Assembly (NCBI RefSeq): GCF_028462125.1
Contig: NZ_CP115468.1
Coordinates: 1,274,501-1,338,500 of the forward strand
Reading direction: 5' to 3'
Length of the DNA: 64,000 bases
DNA from: Leptospira sp. GIMC2001
GTDB lineage: Bacteria > Spirochaetota > Leptospiria > Leptospirales > Leptospiraceae
Numbering within the stretch: the stretch's first letter is position 1; each line of letters starts with the position of its first letter. Shown here piece after piece: positions 9,298 through 19,299 of the stretch. The position numbers and the translations under genes were made by a program. Below the pieces are notes generated by a model. The model did not search any database. It was not told the DNA's origin and saw nothing but the letters and a program-made list of their open reading frames with translations.

Positions 9298-10194
9298 TCA
9301 TTTATTGGTTTTTCTTGACCAATAGAATGCAATCGTAAGCCCAGATATTATATGCCAGATTCCCCACCAAGCGGCAACGAGAGCCATTCCACCTAAACCG
9401 CTGAAGAAATTGAAAATCAAAATGAGGCCAAGTCCCGAATTCTGGATTCCTATTTCGATAGAGACTGCGCGCCTATCTCTTTCTTCAAGTTTCAAAAATT
9501 TGGATGAATAATAACCAATGGCTAACGCCAGCGCATTTTGGAGAAAAACTGCAATCATTACAAATCCAACATAATTTATGAAATGTGACCAATTTACACT
9601 CAATGCTGCAATCACAAATGCGAGAAAGAAAACAATGGATACTAAACGAAATATTTTGGATGCTTTGGCTGCAAATTTTGGGAACTGATAGGATACTAAT
9701 AAACCTAACGCAAGCGGCAATCCGAGCAATAGAAAGATGGCAATAAAAATATCACCATAGGGCATTACGATGTCTTTTAGAAGTGAATCTTTTTTCGGAA
9801 GTAACGAAGCCCAGATAGCAAAATTTAGTGGGGTCATTACTATCGATGAGAGGGTGGATATTGCGGACATAGAAACCGAAAGTGCTGTATTTCCTTTTGC
9901 CAAGTGAGTAAGAAAATTAGAGAGGTTTCCTCCAGGACAAGATGCGACCAAGATCATACCCAATGCAACACTAGTTGATGGATTGATTATTAAAATCAGT
10001 AGGAAGGTAATTGCTGGTAATAAAATAAATTGACCAAATAGTCCAATCAATACTGGTTTTGGCTTTTTGAAAACATGAGTAAATTCGAATATCTTCATGT
10101 CTAAGGCTACACCAAACATTATAAAACCAAGCATGATGTTGAGTGCCATTAAGCCTGAAGGACTAAAATTCAATTGTATCTGATCGTATGGCAT
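9298..10194 (-). CDS. Bile acid:sodium symporter (BASS) family transporter
   Basis: A 298-residue integral membrane protein with nine to ten hydrophobic segments. Diagnostic features are LGFIMFGVALDMKIFEF near the start, the crossover region ASCPGGNLSNFLTHLAKGN, and IEIGIQNSGLGLILIFNFF near the end, which matches the BASS 'E.G.QNSGLA' signature. The family imports organic anions with sodium, and the substrate here cannot be assigned. The start lies 28 bp after the stop of the flavin monooxygenase gene on the same strand, so the two are probably co-transcribed and may act on the same compound. Confidence 0.85.
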   Translation of the reverse strand: MPYDQIQLNFSPSGLMALNIMLGFIMFGVALDMKIFEFTHVFKKPKPVLIGLFGQFILLPAITFLLILIINPSTSVALGMILVASCPGGNLSNFLTHLAKGNTALSVSMSAISTLSSIVMTPLNFAIWASLLPKKDSLLKDIVMPYGDIFIAIFLLLGLPLALGLLVSYQFPKFAAKASKIFRLVSIVFFLAFVIAALSVNWSHFINYVGFVMIAVFLQNALALAIGYYSSKFLKLEERDRRAVSIEIGIQNSGLGLILIFNFFSGLGGMALVAAWWGIWHIISGLTIAFYWSRKTNK

Positions 10195-10222
10195 ATTCGA
10201 ATTCCTTTAAAATAGTTTAGAA

Positions 10223-11626
10223 TTAAATGGTTAAATAAGAAGATTGCTCTTTTATTTTTTTGAGGAAAGTATTCTTGTGAACATAGTAAGACATTCGATC
10301 TAACTTCACGTAAGAAAAACCACCCGAAAGATCTGGGTAATCATTCTGTATACTTTTTCGATAGTCTCGGTAAGCTAAGGTATCACTATTCCAATTGCGA
10401 ATATACCTTGCTATCAATTCAGCTTGATCATATCGTCCCTGCCATCCAATTCCTGCAGCTTCGATCATTCCAGCAATCACGAGACCGGGGAATCTTCTCG
10501 AAAAAGTATTCATGTAGAAGTCAGGCATAGATCCTTTCCAATCCAAAATATCTTTGTCTATAAAAGGATAGTGCAGTTTGTAACCTGTAGCATAAAGAAT
10601 CAAGTCATACTCTTGGGACGTCCCATCAATAAATACAACCTTTTTCCCATCAAAACTTCTAATATCAGTAGTCACCTGAATATCGCCATGACCTGCATGA
10701 TATAAAACAAGACTATTCACGATTGGATGCGATTCATAGATTTTATGATCAGGCTTTGGGAATCCAAAACGAACTGGGTCTCCAGTAAACCATTTTAATA
10801 AAAAGCCATCTATTAACTGTTTGGCGAATGCAGGCAATTTAATCAATCCACCTATCGTATCGGCTGGTTTGCCGAATACATATTTTGGAACAAAATGGTA
10901 TCCACGCCTGAGAGATATAGAAACAGTTTTAGCTCTGTGAACTGCATCTACCGCAATATCACAACCGCTGTTTCCCGCTCCTACAATCAGTACTTTCTTA
11001 TTTGCAAAAATGTCTGCAGATTTGTATTCTGCAGAATGCAAAATTTTACCAGAAAACTTACCTGGAATATTCGGAATGTTTGGTTCATGTAATGTTCCTG
11101 ATGCGAGGATAATTCCTTTATACAGAAATTTTTTCCCAGATTTCAGTTTTACGAACCAGAGACTTGTTTCTAGATCAGGTTCTATGCGATCAATGGTTTC
11201 ATTGAAGTAGTAATAATCATTTAGTTTAAAGTGATCTGCGAATGATTGAAAATATTTTATCAATTCCCGATGGGATGGATAATCGGGAACATCGTCACCC
11301 ATTGGATATTCCGTAAATTCTGTTCGCTTTTTCGATGATATCAAATGAGCAGATTCATAAACTGTGGAATGCGGATTCTCTATATCCCAGAGGCCGCCAA
11401 CCGATGAATGTTTCTCGAAGCCATCAAAAGGAATATCGAATTTTTGAAAATTTCTAGCTACTGCAAGACCCATCGGACCCGCTCCAATCACGGCAAACTT
11501 CTCGCTGCAATCGATAACTTTGGATTTGGATTTAATTGATCCCTTAGCTTGCTTCAAAATTTGAATTGATCTAGACTTGGGAAATTCTTTTTTATTAACA
11601 TTCTGTTTTATATTCTTTTTTTTCAC
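10223..11626 (-). CDS. Flavin-containing monooxygenase (FMO-like)
   Basis: A 467-residue two-dinucleotide-binding flavoprotein. The FAD motif is AVIGAGPMGLAVARNF (GxGxxG) with the following acidic FEKHSSVGGLW. The FMO fingerprint is KFSGKILHSAEY (FxGxxxHxxxY). The NADPH motif is VLIVGAGNSGCDIAVDA. The Tyr after the FxGxxxH element favours an FMO over a Baeyer-Villiger enzyme, which has Trp-Pro there. It should oxidise a nucleophilic N or S centre or a ketone using NADPH and O2. About 30 Lys-rich residues precede the FAD domain. The start at 11626 is GTG with no strong ribosome-binding site, so the true start could lie inside this tail. It is first in a pair with the BASS transporter. Confidence 0.85.
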   Translation of the reverse strand: MKKKNIKQNVNKKEFPKSRSIQILKQAKGSIKSKSKVIDCSEKFAVIGAGPMGLAVARNFQKFDIPFDGFEKHSSVGGLWDIENPHSTVYESAHLISSKKRTEFTEYPMGDDVPDYPSHRELIKYFQSFADHFKLNDYYYFNETIDRIEPDLETSLWFVKLKSGKKFLYKGIILASGTLHEPNIPNIPGKFSGKILHSAEYKSADIFANKKVLIVGAGNSGCDIAVDAVHRAKTVSISLRRGYHFVPKYVFGKPADTIGGLIKLPAFAKQLIDGFLLKWFTGDPVRFGFPKPDHKIYESHPIVNSLVLYHAGHGDIQVTTDIRSFDGKKVVFIDGTSQEYDLILYATGYKLHYPFIDKDILDWKGSMPDFYMNTFSRRFPGLVIAGMIEAAGIGWQGRYDQAELIARYIRNWNSDTLAYRDYRKSIQNDYPDLSGGFSYVKLDRMSYYVHKNTFLKKIKEQSSYLTI

Positions 11627-11805
11627 TGAGACGCACCAATATGATATGGACTCAATTATTTATTTTTGACAAACTTTTGTCAAGGATAGTTGCATCGTTT
11701 TGTTGTTAATATTGAATCTAGCTTTCCGAATTTTTTATCGGTCAATTATGATTATCAAACTTCTATTGGAATCTCAATTGAATTTTAGGATTGGACCGAA
11801 TCGAA

Positions 11806-12876
11806 TTATTTTTGTTTGAGAATGTCCTTGGATATCTTGCCTTTTGTCTTAACCAGATCGCCAATCAAGCGAGAGGCATTCAATTCTCGGCTCACTTTTC
11901 CAATTACAAATTCTGGCATATAAGAAGAACCACCGGGCCATGTATGTCCTCCATTAATGATCTCAATCAAATTGAGTTGCTTCGATTGGCAATCCCAAGA
12001 TTTCCATTGAATAGAAGTTGGATCATTAGAGAACAATTTGTTCAGATCTATATTTGATTGAGATGAACTGCACTGATAGATTTTCCTGAAATGATTCATT
12101 GTATCTGTTGTTGAGAGAATCGCACCTCGTTCTTTGTTGAACAGCGATACCACTCCACCATTAAAGGGAACAATTGGATCTGCAGTTCCGTTTATTACAG
12201 TCAAGTTGGTTCTTCGTGTGTTAGTGCATTTGTCTTCGGCGTTAATCGGGAGATTGGATGTTATAGAAACAATCGATACAAATTGTTCGGGAATCTCACA
12301 AGCGAGTCTGAGTGCAAACATTCCTCCATTGGAAATTCCTGCAACATAGACTTGTTTGATATCCAAGCTGTATTGTTTCGCAAGATAACTGATCATATCT
12401 TTTGTAAAAGTCACATCATCTATGTTTTGTTTGTGGGCTTCACCAATTGGATCTTCACGCAAATCATTCCACGAATTTCCAATTCCACGCATATAAGCAA
12501 TTGCATATCCAGATTTGTCGACATATTCAAGAAGCTCTGCCGAATCCAAACCAATCATGCCTTCAGCAGAGCCACCACCTCCATGATAGATTAGGATCAA
12601 GGGTGTATTCGGAATGGGTTTTGCCGATTTAAAAAATAGAGCAGATCGGATCATCTGAGATCCATTAGGCGATTCAATCTGAGTTTCCACAAGTAGGTCT
12701 TTGTATTCGAGCGGTAATTTTCTTCGGGAATTTCTGCAATCGATTGCACTTAAGGAAAAAATTATGACAAAGAGAGTGAGAACTGATCTTTTGGAAAAGA
12801 AAAATTGCAAAGCTTGTATTTTGGAAAGATTAAATGGAAACGGGAATACCAAAAGATTATTTATGTTAGCTTTCAC
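11806..12876 (-). CDS. Exported alpha/beta-hydrolase, PHB-depolymerase/LpqC-like esterase
   Basis: A predicted exported esterase of about 356 residues. The oxyanion region is IYHGGGGSAEG, the nucleophile elbow is AGISNGGMFALRLAC, the acid is in NGTADPIVPFNGG, and the histidine is in NGGHTWPGG. This arrangement is that of the feruloyl-esterase/poly(3-hydroxybutyrate) depolymerase family. A lipoprotein-like signal (VLTLFVIIFSLSAIDC) precedes it. The frame stays open to an ATG at 12960, but that start lies inside the recA terminator hairpin, so I prefer the GTG at 12876 (IVKANINN). A TTG closer to the signal is also possible. Substrate unknown. Confidence 0.75.
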   Translation of the reverse strand: MKANINNLLVFPFPFNLSKIQALQFFFSKRSVLTLFVIIFSLSAIDCRNSRRKLPLEYKDLLVETQIESPNGSQMIRSALFFKSAKPIPNTPLILIYHGGGGSAEGMIGLDSAELLEYVDKSGYAIAYMRGIGNSWNDLREDPIGEAHKQNIDDVTFTKDMISYLAKQYSLDIKQVYVAGISNGGMFALRLACEIPEQFVSIVSITSNLPINAEDKCTNTRRTNLTVINGTADPIVPFNGGVVSLFNKERGAILSTTDTMNHFRKIYQCSSSQSNIDLNKLFSNDPTSIQWKSWDCQSKQLNLIEIINGGHTWPGGSSYMPEFVIGKVSRELNASRLIGDLVKTKGKISKDILKQK

Positions 12877-12930
12877 TATTTGAATCTGGAATATGTTTGA
12901 TCTAGTGCTAGATATTTTTATTGTAAGGGC

Positions 12931-12955
12931 AAAAAAAAACCGGGTGTTACCCCGG
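12931..12955 (-). terminator. Rho-independent terminator of recA
   Basis: On the minus strand CCGGG-GTAACA-CCCGG forms a 5-bp GC stem followed by nine T residues, 34 bp after the recA stop. It lies upstream of the preferred start of the next gene (esterase), isolating recA transcription. Confidence 0.9.
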
Positions 12956-12988
12956 CTCAATGGTTCCTAAAAAGAAAGCCGTTCTAAA

Positions 12989-14125
12989 TCATTCACCAAC
13001 CGCAGCTTCGAGTTCTTCTGACTCTGTAGCGGGTGCTGGTTTCTCTTTCTTCCCATTGGAAGAAGGAGCAGCCACTGCTTGGCGAGCAGCGACCAATGGC
13101 AATCCATTGAGATCGCGAATCTGGTTTTCAATCTTAAATGAAATATCCGGATTCTCTAAGAGAAAGGATCGCACAGATTCTTTTCCTTGTCCAATCTTTT
13201 CTTCATTATAAGAATACCAAGATCCCGCTTTCGCAAAAATATCGTGCTTGACCGCAAGATCAATCAAAGTGGATTCCCGATTGATTCCTGTATTGAACAT
13301 GACATCAAATTCTGCCTGACGGAAAGGTGGTGCCATCTTGTTTTTTACGACTTTGACACGAACTCTATTTCCAATGGATTCATCCTTTTCTTTGAGAGTC
13401 TCAATTCTTCGAATATCAAGTCGAATAGATGCGTAAAATTTGAGTGCATTACCGCCTGTAGTCGTCTCTGGAGATCCAAACATAACCCCAATCTTCATAC
13501 GGATTTGGTTGATAAAAACAACAATTGTATTGGATTTAGAAATCGTTCCTGTAAGCTTACGAAGGGCTTGGGACATAAGACGCGCTTGCAAGCCCATATG
13601 AGAATCTCCCATATCACCTTCAATCTCTGCTTTGGGAACTAGGGCGGCAACTGAGTCAATTACAATGATATCAATTGCGTTGGAGCGAACGAGAGATTCA
13701 CAGATTTCTAGAGCTTCTTCTCCGTTGTCTGGTTGAGCAACCAGTAAATCTTCAACGTTTACACCCAATTTTCTTGCATAGGATGGGTCTAGAGCATGCT
13801 CTGCGTCAATAAAAGCAGCCACTCCACCTTTCTTCTGAGCCTCTGCGATGGTGGCAAGAGTAATCGTAGTCTTACCAGAAGACTCTGGGCCATAGATTTC
13901 TATAATTCTTCCAGACGGAAAACCGCCAATTCCTAAGGCAATATCTAGTTCTAGGGAGCCAGTAGATACAACATTGGTCGCTTCATTCAGTTTGCTTCCT
14001 GAACCCAAACGCATAATGGATCCTTTACCAAACTGCTTCTCAATCTGGCTTACTGCCACATCAATGGCTTGGTTCTTCTCCGAGGATTCTTTATCCAGGT
14101 TCTTCTCTTCTTTGCCTTTCTTCAT
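12989..14125 (-). CDS. recA: Recombinase RecA
   Basis: A RecA of 378 residues for homologous recombination and SOS signalling. Walker A is GPESSGKT at residues 79-86. [20 protein letters not shown] contains Walker B and loop 1, and [18 protein letters not shown] is the loop 2 region. The acidic C-terminal tail ([11 protein letters not shown]) is present. The ATG at 14125 is chosen over the upstream ATG at 14170 because AGGAAGG lies about ten bases before it and RecA normally begins near this point. It is monocistronic with its own terminator. I saw no convincing SOS box in the 290-bp gap shared with xerC. Confidence 0.97.
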   Translation of the reverse strand: MKKGKEEKNLDKESSEKNQAIDVAVSQIEKQFGKGSIMRLGSGSKLNEATNVVSTGSLELDIALGIGGFPSGRIIEIYGPESSGKTTITLATIAEAQKKGGVAAFIDAEHALDPSYARKLGVNVEDLLVAQPDNGEEALEICESLVRSNAIDIIVIDSVAALVPKAEIEGDMGDSHMGLQARLMSQALRKLTGTISKSNTIVVFINQIRMKIGVMFGSPETTTGGNALKFYASIRLDIRRIETLKEKDESIGNRVRVKVVKNKMAPPFRQAEFDVMFNTGINRESTLIDLAVKHDIFAKAGSWYSYNEEKIGQGKESVRSFLLENPDISFKIENQIRDLNGLPLVAARQAVAAPSSNGKKEKPAPATESEELEAAVGE

Positions 14126-14415
14126 AATATCATGTCCTTCCTTTGGTGGTTCTACGAAGGGGTTTCTCAAATCTTCGACTATTTGTCATCCAGTGAAAAA
14201 AACTGAATTTAGGAATCGAACCCTCAGATTTATGTCCCTTACTAATGCAATAATAGCATTACCGCCGGACAAATTTCAGGAAAACAGCAATTTTTTCCCA
14301 CCAAAGATTTTTTTCTAGGATAAGAACTGCTTAGTACATGTATAGAGTTTTTTTTGGGCGATGGAAAAAAAGTAAGCTTCCGATACTAAAAAAGTAGATA
14401 GCAGGAGACCCCCCT

Positions 14416-15354
14416 TTGAGCGAACTAGAAGTTACTTTTCCAGATGAAATGACTCCGAAAATGAAAGAATGCATTCAAATATTCCGAGTTTATTTGGATG
14501 TGGAAAAAAATTATTCCGAACATACCCAATCCGCTTATTTGAGAGATCTTAAATTTTTCTTAATTTTCTGCCTAAAAGAAGAGATTGATTTTCTAGAGAT
14601 CGAAGTAGTCGATGTTAGGTCTTATTTTGCCGACTTAGGTCGTGAAAGAAATTTAGATAAAAAAACCCAAACCAGAAAATTGAGCTCGCTTCGCACTTTT
14701 TATCGATGTCTTTTCCAGAGAAGTTTTATTGAATCCAATCCTATATTGTCTGTTAGTTTTCCGAAAACCAAAAAAAGATTGCCGAAAGCATTTTCTCCAA
14801 TCGAGACGGAAGAAATTTTGGAATACGAAGAGAACGAAGGCTCACCTATTTTGGAACGCCGTGACAAAGCTATCCTTGAAATTCTATATTCTTCAGGAAT
14901 GCGGGTTTTCGAATTGGTCAATGCCAAAATGTTAGATCTATCCAATGATAGAAAAACAATCAAAGTAATGGGTAAGAGACGAAAAGAGAGATTCGTTTAT
15001 CTTGGCCCTGAGGCTAGACTCGCATTGGAAGATTACTTGATCATGCGAACTGATTCCAATGAAGAAGAAATTTTTCTCAACCAACGTGGAAAAAAACTTA
15101 CCACGAGAGGGGTAAGATATATCTTGAACGAGAGAAGGAAAGCGATGGGCTTTGAGAAGTCAGTTACTCCTCATAAGTTTCGGCATACTTTTGCAACTGA
15201 TCTTTTGGATGCAGGTGCCGATATTCGCGCAGTCCAAGAATTACTTGGGCATTCCTCTTTGTCTAGCACACAGGTTTACCTGAGTGTCTCCAAAGACAAA
15301 CTCAAAGAGATATATAGGAAGGCACACCCTCATGCAAAACTCGACAGAGGATAA
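14416..15354 (+). CDS. xerC: Tyrosine recombinase XerC
   Basis: A 312-residue site-specific recombinase that resolves chromosome dimers at dif together with XerD. The catalytic residues are Arg-163 ([10 protein letters not shown]), a Lys in the VMGKRRKER beta-hairpin, His-253/Arg-256 (HKFRH), His-279 ([11 protein letters not shown]) and the nucleophile Tyr-288 (QVYLS). The N-terminal SAM-like core-binding domain covers about residues 14-110. The start is a TTG preceded by AGGAG eight bases upstream. xerC followed directly by hslV and hslU is also the order in Bacillus (codV-codW-codX), supporting XerC over XerD. Confidence 0.9.
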   Translation: MSELEVTFPDEMTPKMKECIQIFRVYLDVEKNYSEHTQSAYLRDLKFFLIFCLKEEIDFLEIEVVDVRSYFADLGRERNLDKKTQTRKLSSLRTFYRCLFQRSFIESNPILSVSFPKTKKRLPKAFSPIETEEILEYEENEGSPILERRDKAILEILYSSGMRVFELVNAKMLDLSNDRKTIKVMGKRRKERFVYLGPEARLALEDYLIMRTDSNEEEIFLNQRGKKLTTRGVRYILNERRKAMGFEKSVTPHKFRHTFATDLLDAGADIRAVQELLGHSSLSSTQVYLSVSKDKLKEIYRKAHPHAKLDRG

Positions 15355-15889
15355 TCGGTTTCGTTCAACTACCATACTTTGTGTACGTAAGAACAATCAA
15401 GTTGCCATTGGTGGCGACGGACAAGTTTCTATGGGACAAACTGTTATGAAACATTCTGCAAAGAAAGTTCGTAGATTGTTCCAAGATAAAGTTGTTTCTG
15501 GATTCGCTGGAAGTGCGGCTGATGCTTTCACCTTATTTGAGTTATTCGAAAAAAAGATCACCGAATACAATGGATCTCTTTCACGCGCGGCAGTGGAGAT
15601 GGCAAGAGAATGGCGATCGGACAGAATGCTTAGAAGATTGGAAGCTCTACTCATTGTTGCGGATTCTACAGATTCTTTTCTTATTTCGGGAACGGGAGAC
15701 GTGATCAGTCCAGATGACGGTGTGATTGCTATTGGATCAGGTGGCAATTATGCATTGGCTGCAGCGCGTGCTTTGTATGAGAATACGGATCTATCTGCTC
15801 GTCAGATTGTGGAAAATTCAATGAAAATTGCTGCTGATATCTGCATTTATACCAATCACAGCTTGACTGTTGAAGAAATTAATACTTGA
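15332..15889 (+). CDS. hslV: ATP-dependent protease subunit HslV (ClpQ)
   Basis: The peptidase of the HslUV complex, a proteasome-like Ntn hydrolase. The ATG at 15332 follows AGGAAGG and overlaps the xerC end by 23 bp; the frame is open further upstream but without a good start. The catalytic N-terminal threonine would be Thr-13 in [12 protein letters not shown], so a 12-residue propeptide must be removed, longer than the usual one-residue leader. [11 protein letters not shown] and [20 protein letters not shown] segments ([20 protein letters not shown]) are characteristic. It is cytoplasmic and translated with hslU 20 bp downstream. Confidence 0.95.
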   Translation: MQNSTEDNRFRSTTILCVRKNNQVAIGGDGQVSMGQTVMKHSAKKVRRLFQDKVVSGFAGSAADAFTLFELFEKKITEYNGSLSRAAVEMAREWRSDRMLRRLEALLIVADSTDSFLISGTGDVISPDDGVIAIGSGGNYALAAARALYENTDLSARQIVENSMKIAADICIYTNHSLTVEEINT

Positions 15890-15909
15890 CCTTTAGTCTA
15901 AGGTAGAAC

Positions 15910-17358
15910 ATGGAAAATATAGAAATCAATCCCTCGGAAGCTATGGATCTTACTCCTAGACAGACAGTTGAAAAGCTGGATGAGCATATCATTGGACAAA
16001 AAAATGCTAAACGAGCTGTAGCGATCGCGCTTAGAAATAGAACTCGCAGAAGAAAACTCGATGCAGAAATGCGCGAAGAAGTATATCCCAAGAACATTAT
16101 CATGATTGGCCCAACGGGAGTTGGCAAAACAGAAATCGCAAGAAGACTTTCTAAATTATGCAATGCTCCTTTTATAAAAGTTGAAGCGACGAAATATACT
16201 GAAGTTGGCTATGTAGGTCGAGACGTTGAATCTATGATTCGCGATCTTGCCATTATCGCACTCAATATGGTGAAGCAAGAATTTCGTGAATCCGTTACTG
16301 ATAAAGCGAATGAGCGAGCCGAAGAACTTCTATTGGATATACTTTTGCCAGCTCCGCAAGCCTCGGCTCAATCCAATGGATCTTCGCAAGGACTTGGCAG
16401 TGATAGCCAAAGAGTTGCTATGGGATTTCAGGATACACCAACCGAAGAGCCACAGACTCGCTATGTTGCAAGCCGAGAGATGATGCGCGCGAAACTCAAG
16501 TCGGGTAAATTGGATGATCAAGAAGTTGAAATTGATCAACCGCAATCGGGTCCATCGGGTATGCCCATGTTGCAAGTGTTTGGTGCTGGTAACATGGAAG
16601 ACTTGGACAACCAGTTGCAAAATGTCTTGGGAGATCTTATGCCCAAGAAAAACAAAAAGAAAAAATTGAAAATTAAAGACGCATTCAAATCTCTATCTGA
16701 GCAAGAAGCGGACAAATTACTCGACCCAGACAAACTCCAAGCGGAAGCAAAGAAAAGAGTCGAAGAGATGGGCATTGTCTTCTTAGATGAAATTGATAAA
16801 ATCGCAGGTAAAGAATCAAGATCCGGAGCGGATGTTTCTCGCGAAGGTGTGCAGAGAGACCTGCTTCCGATTGTTGAAGGTGCAACGATAAACACAAAAC
16901 TTGGTCCAATCAAAACAGATCATATTCTATTTATTGCAGCTGGTGCTTTCCATATGTCCAAACCTTCCGATCTGATTCCTGAGATGCAAGGTCGTTTTCC
17001 GATTCGAGTGGAATTGGATAAATTGTCTATGGAAGATTTTGTCCAGATTTTGACCGCACCCAAATCTTCGCTTGTTAGACAATACGAAGCATTGCTTTTA
17101 ACTGAAGGCGTCAACTTACAATACAACACAGATGGGATTGCCGAAATAGCAAGGCTTGCCTTCGAGATGAATGAGAAAAATGAAAATATTGGAGCAAGAA
17201 GACTCAATACGATCATGGAAAAACTTCTGGAAGATGTAAGCTTTGATGCGCCTGATCTCCCTTCCGACCAGAGAAATGTTGTGATTACTAAAGAATTTGT
17301 TTCTGGCAAGTTGAAAGGAATTGTGGAAGATAAGGATTTGAGTAAGTACATTCTCTAA
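15910..17358 (+). CDS. hslU: ATP-dependent protease ATPase subunit HslU (ClpY)
   Basis: A 482-residue AAA+ unfoldase that feeds substrates to HslV. It begins with [20 protein letters not shown], has Walker A GPTGVGKT at 67-74, and keeps the [12 protein letters not shown] segment. A long I (insertion) domain of about residues 110-265 contains a low-complexity Gln/Ser/Pro stretch. Walker B is [13 protein letters not shown], and the C-terminus ends in DKDLSKYIL, the conserved tail that inserts into HslV. It is the last gene of the xerC-hslV-hslU operon. Confidence 0.95.
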   Translation: MENIEINPSEAMDLTPRQTVEKLDEHIIGQKNAKRAVAIALRNRTRRRKLDAEMREEVYPKNIIMIGPTGVGKTEIARRLSKLCNAPFIKVEATKYTEVGYVGRDVESMIRDLAIIALNMVKQEFRESVTDKANERAEELLLDILLPAPQASAQSNGSSQGLGSDSQRVAMGFQDTPTEEPQTRYVASREMMRAKLKSGKLDDQEVEIDQPQSGPSGMPMLQVFGAGNMEDLDNQLQNVLGDLMPKKNKKKKLKIKDAFKSLSEQEADKLLDPDKLQAEAKKRVEEMGIVFLDEIDKIAGKESRSGADVSREGVQRDLLPIVEGATINTKLGPIKTDHILFIAAGAFHMSKPSDLIPEMQGRFPIRVELDKLSMEDFVQILTAPKSSLVRQYEALLLTEGVNLQYNTDGIAEIARLAFEMNEKNENIGARRLNTIMEKLLEDVSFDAPDLPSDQRNVVITKEFVSGKLKGIVEDKDLSKYIL

Positions 17359-17395
17359 TCAGTTTTGGATTTTCTAAATACTTAGATTCTGAATC

Positions 17396-17418
17396 GTTAT
17401 CTTGTTTTTTAAGATAAC
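17396..17418. terminator. Probable bidirectional terminator between hslU and pabBC
   Basis: GTTATCTT and AAGATAAC form a perfect 8-bp stem around a T-rich loop (GTTTTTT), in the 96-bp gap where hslU and pabBC converge. There is no long T tail, so strength is uncertain. Confidence 0.5.
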
Positions 17419-17454
17419 ATCGGATTCACAAACTATCTTTCGATATTTAAAGAG

Positions 17455-19299
17455 CTATTCTATAGTTTCGAATACAACTTCTGTAAAACCGCGAACGGAA
17501 TTGCCGAGTACAATCCGTTCGCAATTCAACAAATCTTCTAAATAGAGAACTTTTTCTTGAAAATGTCGAGGGAATTTCTCTAAACAAGTTTTTCGTAAAA
17601 TTCCAGCAAGAAGTCCGGTTGTTACCGGTGGAGTAAAATAGATTCCATTTTGTTTTACAAAAATATTCTGAGTGCAAGATTCCGTGATCTCTCCTCGTTC
17701 ATTGCAAAATACTATATCATAATATTCTTCACGATTGCTGTATTCTAAATCGTATAGATTTCGAAAACTTGTTTTGTGATATAGATACGGATTATTGGAA
17801 TCGAGTCTAGTTTTGCTTAGGCGAATGCGCTTTGTGTAAATCGTTGGATCTATCGGATCTGTTTTATTGGTTTTTGAACGTTCTACTTTATGAATGGAAG
17901 TTTTGAATTCGCCCGACTCACTGAGGGCGATTCTTAGCCGATATCGATTCTGTTTTGTTCTGCCAGTTTGTTCGATGTCGAAACCATCGATGTTGCTAAG
18001 AGAGGACTCTATGGTTTTAGCCAAAGCAGATAGATCGAAATCTATACCCCAATACTTAGCAGATTTTTTTAGTCTATCAATATGCAATAATTTATTTCTA
18101 AGTTTGCCAGAGATAATCGGAATGGATTCTAATATTCCGAATTCTACTGGTTCAGAAAAAGAAGATGTCAGGAAATTTGCCTTAGCTAGACATTCATTGA
18201 ATTCATCCTGATAATCAGAATCCATTACAATCCCACTACCGATCCCCATTTGAGCTTTCTTGTCTTGGATAACGATTGTACGAATGGCAATATTCCAAAT
18301 TGAAGGAAGCCTTGATTGTCTCGGTGGAAGGTATCCGATGGTTCCTGTGTAGATTCCTCTAGGTGATTTCTCGATCTCTTGGATAATTTCCATAGAACGC
18401 ATCTTAGGTGCTCCTGTTATGCTTCCACAGGGAAACATTCCTGTAAGAACATCTAAGAAATGAAATTTTGGATCCATAATCGCTGTGACAGTTGAAGTCA
18501 TCTGATGAACTGTATCAAAGCTTTCAACTCGGAACATCTCACTGGTTTGCACAGATCCGATAGTTGCAAATCTTCCTAGATCATTGCGAATTAGGTCCGT
18601 TATCATAAGATTTTCAGCTTGGTTTTTGCTAGAATGAAGAAGGGCATTTTTGATCCAATCATCAATTTCTGGAATGGGATGCCTTTTTGCTGTACCTTTC
18701 ATTGGCTTGCAGATTAATGCATTGCCTTGCTTTTGAATAAACAATTCGGGTGATACAGAAAGTATTTGCATATTGCTATATTCTATATAAGAAGCATAAG
18801 ATACTTTTTGTCGAGTGAGTAGATATAAATAGAGTTCGTACGGATTATCTATATAATCAAAATTACAAGGAAAACTCAGATTGATCTGATAGGTGTCACC
18901 ATCCGTGATAAATTTTTTTAGTTTGCTAACAGACAGTTCATATTCCGGCAAATCCATTCCGAACTCGAAAGAATCGATTTTTGGTATTTTGTCAGGAAAT
19001 TTTTTCTTTTCTTTAAATTCTATCGGCGAATCAAAGACACCGATACAAAATAGCGGTAACTTTCTTTCTTTTGGTATAAGCGAATTTAATTTTTCTTCAA
19101 GATAATATCCCGCTTCATAGCTGACGAATCCGGCAAGCCAATGGGATTCAATGTCTTTGGATTTGAGGATAGCTAAGTCACGATGGAATTCTTGTTCTGT
19201 TGTTGGGGCAAAAAGTTGGCTTGGTTTTGTGAATTGCAGCCCAGTCTGAAAACCTGGGTTAATTAATAGATCATCAAATCGAATTTCGAATGCTGTCAA
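17455..19299 (-). CDS. pabBC: Bifunctional aminodeoxychorismate synthase I / aminodeoxychorismate lyase (PabB-PabC fusion)
   Basis: A 614-residue fusion for p-aminobenzoate synthesis in folate metabolism. Residues from about 1 to 370 form the chorismate-binding PabB part: KPMKGTAKRHP, NLMITDLIRNDLGRFATIGS, MFPCGSITGAPKMRSMEII and GIYTGTIGYLPP are conserved family segments. Residues from about 380 to 614 are a PLP class IV aminotransferase-like lyase. Its catalytic Lys is in LYHKTSFRNLYD, and GEITESCTQNIF and TPPVTTGLLAGILR bind the cofactor phosphate. The start is a TTG overlapping the stop of the upstream gene by 4 nt, suggesting translational coupling. The glutaminase PabA is not in the window. 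Confidence 0.9.
   Translation of the reverse strand: MTAFEIRFDDLLINPGFQTGLQFTKPSQLFAPTTEQEFHRDLAILKSKDIESHWLAGFVSYEAGYYLEEKLNSLIPKERKLPLFCIGVFDSPIEFKEKKKFPDKIPKIDSFEFGMDLPEYELSVSKLKKFITDGDTYQINLSFPCNFDYIDNPYELYLYLLTRQKVSYASYIEYSNMQILSVSPELFIQKQGNALICKPMKGTAKRHPIPEIDDWIKNALLHSSKNQAENLMITDLIRNDLGRFATIGSVQTSEMFRVESFDTVHQMTSTVTAIMDPKFHFLDVLTGMFPCGSITGAPKMRSMEIIQEIEKSPRGIYTGTIGYLPPRQSRLPSIWNIAIRTIVIQDKKAQMGIGSGIVMDSDYQDEFNECLAKANFLTSSFSEPVEFGILESIPIISGKLRNKLLHIDRLKKSAKYWGIDFDLSALAKTIESSLSNIDGFDIEQTGRTKQNRYRLRIALSESGEFKTSIHKVERSKTNKTDPIDPTIYTKRIRLSKTRLDSNNPYLYHKTSFRNLYDLEYSNREEYYDIVFCNERGEITESCTQNIFVKQNGIYFTPPVTTGLLAGILRKTCLEKFPRHFQEKVLYLEDLLNCERIVLGNSVRGFTEVVFETIE

Noticed and set aside
12877..12960. 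Upstream ATG start for the esterase at 12960
   Set aside because: It lies within the recA terminator hairpin and T-run, so transcription of that start is unlikely; the GTG at 12876 is preferred.
14126..14415. SOS box upstream of recA
   Set aside because: Searched for the Leptospira-type TTTG-N5-CAAA and similar dyads; none found with both halves.
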